64,000 bases of DNA from Sinisalibacter aestuarii (GTDB taxonomy: Bacteria > Pseudomonadota > Alphaproteobacteria > Rhodobacterales > Rhodobacteraceae), in NCBI RefSeq assembly GCF_027923545.1, contig NZ_BROH01000014.1, forward strand, positions 55,728 to 119,727, given 5' to 3'. Under the pieces are notes generated by a model. It saw only the letters and a list, made by a program, of their open reading frames with translations, searched no databases and was not told where the DNA came from. Below are positions 59,938 to 64,000 of this stretch, one piece after another (positions within the stretch are counted from its first letter, which is position 1; each line of letters starts with the position of its first letter). A program made the translations under genes and the position numbers.

Positions 59938-60599
59938 TCGGAACGGTCCGATCGGATGGCATATTGGGTAACGGTGAAACCGAAAGGGTTTTGCCAAACA
60001 TCGTCGATCGCTCGGGTCCGCTCGGGCCGGAATTCGAACATCAACGTGGCAGTGAACGATCCATCCTGTACCCCCTGAGGGCTGGTCAGGCGCTTTCTGA
60101 GCCGCACCTGGGCGCGGTTATCGCCAATAAGGGTGATCGATGCGATCTCAACGGCCATCTCGGCCGCAGCCCCGTAACGCGTCGGCGGATAGCTGTCCTG
60201 CCCCGATGTCCACATCGCGCGCATGCTGGCCTCGGCCGATCCGGAAGACTGTGCCAGGACACGGCGGACACGAAGATCGTTGTCGAGCTGGTTGTAGGTT
60301 TCGCGGTCGAAAATGTAGCGGTAGATTTGCGCTTCGATCACGGCAGGCCGTTCGGCGAGCGACACGGTTTCAACCGTGGCATTGGGGAGCGCCATCCCGG
60401 TCGCGGGATCGTAGGGCACAACCACGGGAGGCGGCGTCTCGACCATCAGCGCGACAGCCGCAGCCGTCAAACAGCCGAATACGCCAAAGCCTGCCCCGGA
60501 AATGCCGATCATCCGCCAAAGCTGTTCCCGGCGCAGGGCACCGTAGACAAGTTCCTCTTCCACGAGCTCGCGCGCAGTCATCACCCCTGCCCCACTCAT
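59934..60599 (-). CDS. virB8: VirB8 inner-membrane protein, 221 aa
   Basis: A single membrane helix (about residues 34-54, GAGFGVFGCLTAAAVALMVE) is followed by the periplasmic VirB8 fold: TYNQLDNDLRVRRVLAQSSG, VEIASITLIGDNRAQVRLRK and ending in FNPFGF-like NPFGFTVTQYAI. It is an assembly factor for the channel. It overlaps virB5 and virB9 by four bases on each side. Confidence 0.9.
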   Translation of the reverse strand: MSGAGVMTARELVEEELVYGALRREQLWRMIGISGAGFGVFGCLTAAAVALMVETPPPVVVPYDPATGMALPNATVETVSLAERPAVIEAQIYRYIFDRETYNQLDNDLRVRRVLAQSSGSAEASMRAMWTSGQDSYPPTRYGAAAEMAVEIASITLIGDNRAQVRLRKRLTSPQGVQDGSFTATLMFEFRPERTRAIDDVWQNPFGFTVTQYAIRSDRSE

Positions 60600-61393
60600 G
60601 GCTCAAGATCCGGCAAGGTGAAGTCCATGTAGCGGCGTTCTTCGGCAACCGTGGCGGCGTCGACCACGCCTGCATTGCCTGCGCCTAGGGTTTGGATCGC
60701 TTCCAGCTCCCACATCCGGGTCATGGCGATGGCGAGTTCCGCCGTGACGCGTGTGTTATGATCCATCGAGGCTTTGAGATCCTCCATGTCGGGGATCATC
60801 TCGACCAGACGTTCCACCCGTTCGAGAGACTGTTCCGCCTCTGCGTGGCTGTTCTGCGCCGCCGCCGACATCACAGCACCTGTGGTGGCCCGCGTGGCCA
60901 CGCCTTCGGCGCCCGGATTGCCGCTGGTGGCGATCTCGCGGAGTGAATCCTCGTCGAACCCGGCGCTTGCCAGCGCCTGTTCCATCTGCGTGCGCATGGG
61001 CCCGGCATTGGGCCCGATGAGCGCGCTCCAATCGCCCGCCTGGATGCCTCGGATCAGGCCGGGGATGTCTTCGAAGTTGGCCTCAAGCAAGGTATCGAGG
61101 TCCCCGCCCATGGCAAGTCCGAGGATGCTGCGCGGCCCGGTGAGCGAGGCATACATCTCGTTCAGCTGATCGAGTTGGCTTTGCAGCATGTCCAGTTGCT
61201 CCAACGCATTGTCCAGAAGATCGGTCTGGATCCCGAAATCCTGCAGCATCTGCTGAAGCTGGCGGATTTCCTGGGCAATGTTCTGAGTGTCCACCGTGGG
61301 CACACCCTGTGCCGCGACAGGTCCGGTAACATTGAGGGCAAGCGCGAGAGCGATGCTACCGGCGAAAAGGGAACGGGGCAGGCGCAGGTTCAA
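60596..61393 (-). CDS. virB5: VirB5-type pilus tip protein, 265 aa
   Basis: The signal peptide ends near VAAQG. The mature protein is a long helical bundle (IAQEIRQLQQMLQDFG, LEQLDMLQSQLDQLNEMY), as in VirB5/TrbJ minor pilins. It ends RRYMDFTLPDLEP, closely like the end of the VirB1-type protein encoded next upstream. Both also share AQGVPT after their signal peptides. It is in the middle of the virB operon with four-base overlaps. Confidence 0.82.
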   Translation of the reverse strand: MNLRLPRSLFAGSIALALALNVTGPVAAQGVPTVDTQNIAQEIRQLQQMLQDFGIQTDLLDNALEQLDMLQSQLDQLNEMYASLTGPRSILGLAMGGDLDTLLEANFEDIPGLIRGIQAGDWSALIGPNAGPMRTQMEQALASAGFDEDSLREIATSGNPGAEGVATRATTGAVMSAAAQNSHAEAEQSLERVERLVEMIPDMEDLKASMDHNTRVTAELAIAMTRMWELEAIQTLGAGNAGVVDAATVAEERRYMDFTLPDLEP

Positions 61394-62556
61394 CGCAAAT
61401 CCTCCTGACTAAAATCCATGTATTGCCGCTCGGCAGCTTGCGCTGCCGCCAAGGCGATCTGCTCGGCGCTGAGTGGCTCGGTTCGGGCGGCCTTGATCCG
61501 GGTCCGGATTGCGACCAGCCGGGCCAGTTCGGCCCGGGCATAGGTGTTGAGCGCGATGGCCTCGTGGAGATCCTCGGTCTCACCAATGCGGGTGATGATG
61601 TCCTGAACCCGCAGGGCGGCGGCACGGACCGAGACCAGCGAATAGTCGCCATAGACCCCTGCGCCGTGGGCCGAGAGGCTGAAACTCGCGTTGGCGAGGA
61701 GCACAGGATCGATGGTGCCGAGCGCATCGATGCCGCCCACGGCCGCGAGGTAGCTGTTGTACTGCTGCGGGATCACCACGACATAGTGCTGGGTTTCCGC
61801 GAAAGGCGGCACACCGCCATAATCCTGCACATTGCCAGGACCGGCGTTATAGGCGGCGAGCGCATGGATAATGTTGCCATCGAACATGTTCAGCATTTGT
61901 GCGAGGTATCGCGCACCGCCGGTGACCTGCAGATAGGGATCGTCGTAATAGGCCGGGTAGATCCCGAGATCGCCCGCGGTACCGGGCATGATCTGGGTAA
62001 GTCCGAAGGCCCCTACGGGTGAGCGTGCCCCGATCTGGAAGCGGCTCTCCTGCCAAATCAGCGCCTGCAAGAGACAGCGCCATTGCACGAGCGAAAGACC
62101 TGCGCGGCCGACCCCGGACAGACTATGGGTGTCGCGTGCTGCGCGGATGATCAGCTCCTCGATCCCCTCCCTGGCATCGCCGAACATCCGCGCTGCCGCT
62201 GGATTGGTGTCCTCGGGCGCATAAAGACTGGCGGCCGCGCTTTCGACGTCGTCTACCGCCCCCTGCCCCGCCTCGAGCCCCGCCACGGTTCCGGCCACGT
62301 CTCCAGCGCCAAGCGACATGGCATCCATCAGCCCTTCGAGGGAGGCGAGTTGCTGGCGCTCGATTTCGGCCAGTTCCTCCTCGCGGCTTAGCCGGACCTG
62401 CTGCAGTGCCAGGTCCCGATCGGTCTGCTCAAGGATGGCCTGCCGCTCTGCGAAGAGGCGCAGATCGAAGGTCGGCACGCCTTGGGCGACCGCTGGCCCT
62501 GCCGTGGGACCTGCCAGTGCAAAGCCGATCATCGAGAGAGGTAGCCAGGTCCGCAT
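61390..62556 (-). CDS. virB1: VirB1-type lytic transglycosylase with VirB5-like ends, 388 aa
   Basis: The signal peptide is followed by AQGVPTFDLRLFAERQAIL and a coiled stretch similar to VirB5 starts. The transglycosylase domain lies near residues 160-285: ALIWQESRFQIGARSPVGAF with the catalytic Glu, LTQIMPGTA and ALAAYNAGPGNV. The C-terminal helical part ends ERQYMDFSQEDLR, again like VirB5. It opens peptidoglycan for the channel. The ATG at 62556 is chosen for its signal peptide; the upstream frame is not coding-like. Confidence 0.88.
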   Translation of the reverse strand: MRTWLPLSMIGFALAGPTAGPAVAQGVPTFDLRLFAERQAILEQTDRDLALQQVRLSREEELAEIERQQLASLEGLMDAMSLGAGDVAGTVAGLEAGQGAVDDVESAAASLYAPEDTNPAAARMFGDAREGIEELIIRAARDTHSLSGVGRAGLSLVQWRCLLQALIWQESRFQIGARSPVGAFGLTQIMPGTAGDLGIYPAYYDDPYLQVTGGARYLAQMLNMFDGNIIHALAAYNAGPGNVQDYGGVPPFAETQHYVVVIPQQYNSYLAAVGGIDALGTIDPVLLANASFSLSAHGAGVYGDYSLVSVRAAALRVQDIITRIGETEDLHEAIALNTYARAELARLVAIRTRIKAARTEPLSAEQIALAAAQAAERQYMDFSQEDLR

Positions 62557-62560
62557 TGGC

Positions 62561-62776
62561 TCAGCCGCCCGCCCCCAAGAGGACGAAATCGCAAGGACTG
62601 TCGCGGCGCGTGACCTCCGCCCCCATGGTCGAGATCGTGGCGGTGGCGGTTCCTGCCTGCGCAGGAGCCTCGCGAAAATTGAAGCAGTTGGCTTGCGGGG
62701 GGTTATGCTGCGCACAGGCTGTCAGGGTCAGGCCGAGCCCGAGCAGCACTACGCTGCGAATGATGGTACGGGTCAT
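62561..62776 (-). CDS. VirB7-like small lipoprotein, 71 aa
   Basis: A lipoprotein signal peptide with lipobox LTAC (about residues 18-21) is followed by a short mature part with two further cysteines (ANCFNFRE and SPCDFVLLGAGG). Position next to virB1 and virB4 and size suggest the VirB7 role of anchoring the core complex in the outer membrane, although VirB7 sequences are too short to be sure. It overlaps virB4 by four bases. Confidence 0.68.
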   Translation of the reverse strand: MTRTIIRSVVLLGLGLTLTACAQHNPPQANCFNFREAPAQAGTATATISTMGAEVTRRDSPCDFVLLGAGG

Positions 62777-64000
62777 GTCACTCTCCAGAAATCAGGACGT
62801 TCGCGATAATCGGCGCCGACAAGCGCTTCGCCCTTCTCCATTCCGCCAAGGATGGTCACGAGCGGGCCGAGCGCGCTGAGATCGGCATCGATCACGACGG
62901 AACCACGGTCGTCGCGTACAAGCGCGAGCCGCGAGGCCGAGCCGACGCCCAGAAGCACGTCGAGCTCTTTCTCGGTCAGGCCGAGCATCGCGTAGTCAGC
63001 GGCGGAAGCACGAATGTTGGGCAAGAGCACCTGCGTCGGCACCGCTTCCACGATGGTCTTGCCGGTGCGCGTGCGCTCGAGCTGGCTGGCATATTGCGTC
63101 ATCATCACGACGACGGCGTTCTGCTTGCGGGCGGTCACCAGCCAGTTGCTGAGGCGCTCCGCAAAGTAGGCGTTGTCGAGGGCTTTCCATGCCTCGTCGA
63201 TGACGATGATGGTGGGCTTGCGGTCCTCGATCACCCGCTCGACCCGGCGGAAGAGGTAGGACAGGACCGCCATGCGTTCCCGCTCGCTCTCGGAATCGAG
63301 GATGCCGGTGAGGTCAAAGCCCGCGACGTCTCCATCGATGCTGAAACTGTCCTCGGCATTGGCCCCGAAGATCCAGCCGTAGCGACCCTCGGCCGTCCAT
63401 TCCTGCATACGCTCGAAGAGATCGCCCTCGTCATCGGTCGAGACCAGCAGCGAGGCGAAATCCGACCAGTTTCGTAGGCCCGCATGTCCTGCGCTCGCGT
63501 TCTGGCGCACGACTTCCTGCAATCGGTTGGTCTGAACCGGGGTTAGCGGTCGATCGCGCCGCTCCAAGAGGCTCGCGAGCCAATCAGCAAGCCATGCCTG
63601 GCCCCGCATGTCGATCTCGGTCTGGAGCGGATTGAGGCCCGTGGGGCGCCCCGCCCGCACGGTCGAATAGCTGCCGCCGAGCGCGCGGACGGCCATCTCC
63701 ATGCCCGCGCGATAGTCGAATACGAAGACCCGCGCACCTGCCCGCCGTGCCATGGTCATCAGGAAAGCCGCCAGGACGGATTTGCCGGAGCCGGGACGGC
63801 CGAGGATCAGCGTGTGGCCTCCCGTGGGCTCGCGATCCGGCGCGCCCTGTTCGTGGAAGTTGAAGCGAAAACCACTGCGCTCGGGTGTCGGAAAGAGCGT
63901 GATCGGCACGCCCCAGGGGACTTCCCGACCTGTCTTTCCGAGCGGGGTGCGGTGAAAGGTGGCGAGATCGGTGAAGTTGTGGTTCGTGATTGCGGCCTTG
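62773..64000 (-). CDS. virB4: VirB4 ATPase, C-terminal part (5' end outside window)
   Basis: The frame is open to the right edge, so about the C-terminal half is present. Just inside the edge it reads AAITNHNFTDLATFHRTPLG, a typical VirB4 stretch. Walker A (ILGRPGSGKSVLAAFL) and Walker B (IIVIDEAWKALDNAYFA) are intact, as is VVMMTQYASQLE. This hexameric ATPase drives pilus assembly and substrate transfer. It is the first virB gene visible in the operon; virB2 and virB3 would be expected to the right. Confidence 0.93.
   Translation of the reverse strand, partial: KAAITNHNFTDLATFHRTPLGKTGREVPWGVPITLFPTPERSGFRFNFHEQGAPDREPTGGHTLILGRPGSGKSVLAAFLMTMARRAGARVFVFDYRAGMEMAVRALGGSYSTVRAGRPTGLNPLQTEIDMRGQAWLADWLASLLERRDRPLTPVQTNRLQEVVRQNASAGHAGLRNWSDFASLLVSTDDEGDLFERMQEWTAEGRYGWIFGANAEDSFSIDGDVAGFDLTGILDSESERERMAVLSYLFRRVERVIEDRKPTIIVIDEAWKALDNAYFAERLSNWLVTARKQNAVVVMMTQYASQLERTRTGKTIVEAVPTQVLLPNIRASAADYAMLGLTEKELDVLLGVGSASRLALVRDDRGSVVIDADLSALGPLVTILGGMEKGEALVGADYRERPDFWRVT

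Noticed and set aside
1..64000. CRISPR arrays, tRNA or rRNA genes
   Set aside because: No regularly spaced direct repeats and no tRNA cloverleaf or rRNA sequence were seen on reading the window; a small tRNA could still be missed without a search tool.

Overview
The window looks like part of a conjugative repABC plasmid from an alphaproteobacterium, most likely Rhodobacteraceae or a relative. The evidence is a complete RepA-RepB-RepC replication and partition locus with its antisense RNA, a GC-rich backbone of DUF932, strawberry-notch, toprim, DUF2493 and SSB genes, and a VirB/VirD4 type IV secretion cluster with a MobP relaxase. The species cannot be named from sequence alone.

Layout. Bases 1-8.8 kb hold a metal and envelope island: the 3' part of lnt, a small membrane protein, a penicillin-acylase homologue that has lost its nucleophile, a CtaG-like protein, two L,D-transpeptidases, a zinc-ribbon protein and a Zn/Cd/Pb P-type ATPase. 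Two promoters with 19-bp spacers of the MerR type precede the ATPase and the second L,D-transpeptidase. Bases 8.85-11.36 kb are an IS21-family element with a frameshifted istA. A plasmid DUF1612-like protein and a serine recombinase follow, then repABC (14.2-17.7 kb) with a ctRNA and two identical 16-bp palindromes that are parS candidates.

Bases 17.8-39.4 kb are the plasmid maintenance module: a large ParB-like protein, SSB, DUF932, RadC-like, several small conserved proteins, a 1458-residue strawberry-notch protein with a methyltransferase domain, a toprim protein, DUF2493 and WGR proteins. Many of these genes have strongly folded leaders. Three share one architecture with compensating base changes, and two more share another. 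Low-GC cargo genes interrupt this module: a GHKL ATPase-nuclease fusion, a zincin-like protein, an H-NS-like gene with an internal amber codon, and an Abi/HEPN gene with a predicted small RNA beside it.

Bases 39.7-47.3 kb are defence-like or regulatory cargo: a sigma-like/unknown/ImmA operon, a four-gene ubiquitin-like operon (multiubiquitin, E2, JAB-E1, DUF6527), an XRE regulator and a Fic protein with a palindromic operator. Bases 47.5-64 kb are for transfer: a VirC1-like ParA, an oriT-like region, MobC, relaxase, VirD4, and on the other strand virB4 (cut by the window edge), a VirB7-like lipoprotein, virB1, B5, B8, B9, B10, B11, a small periplasmic protein and virB6. A nickel/cobalt transporter gene is inserted between virD4 and virB6.

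All calls come from reading the sequence. No database search was run.
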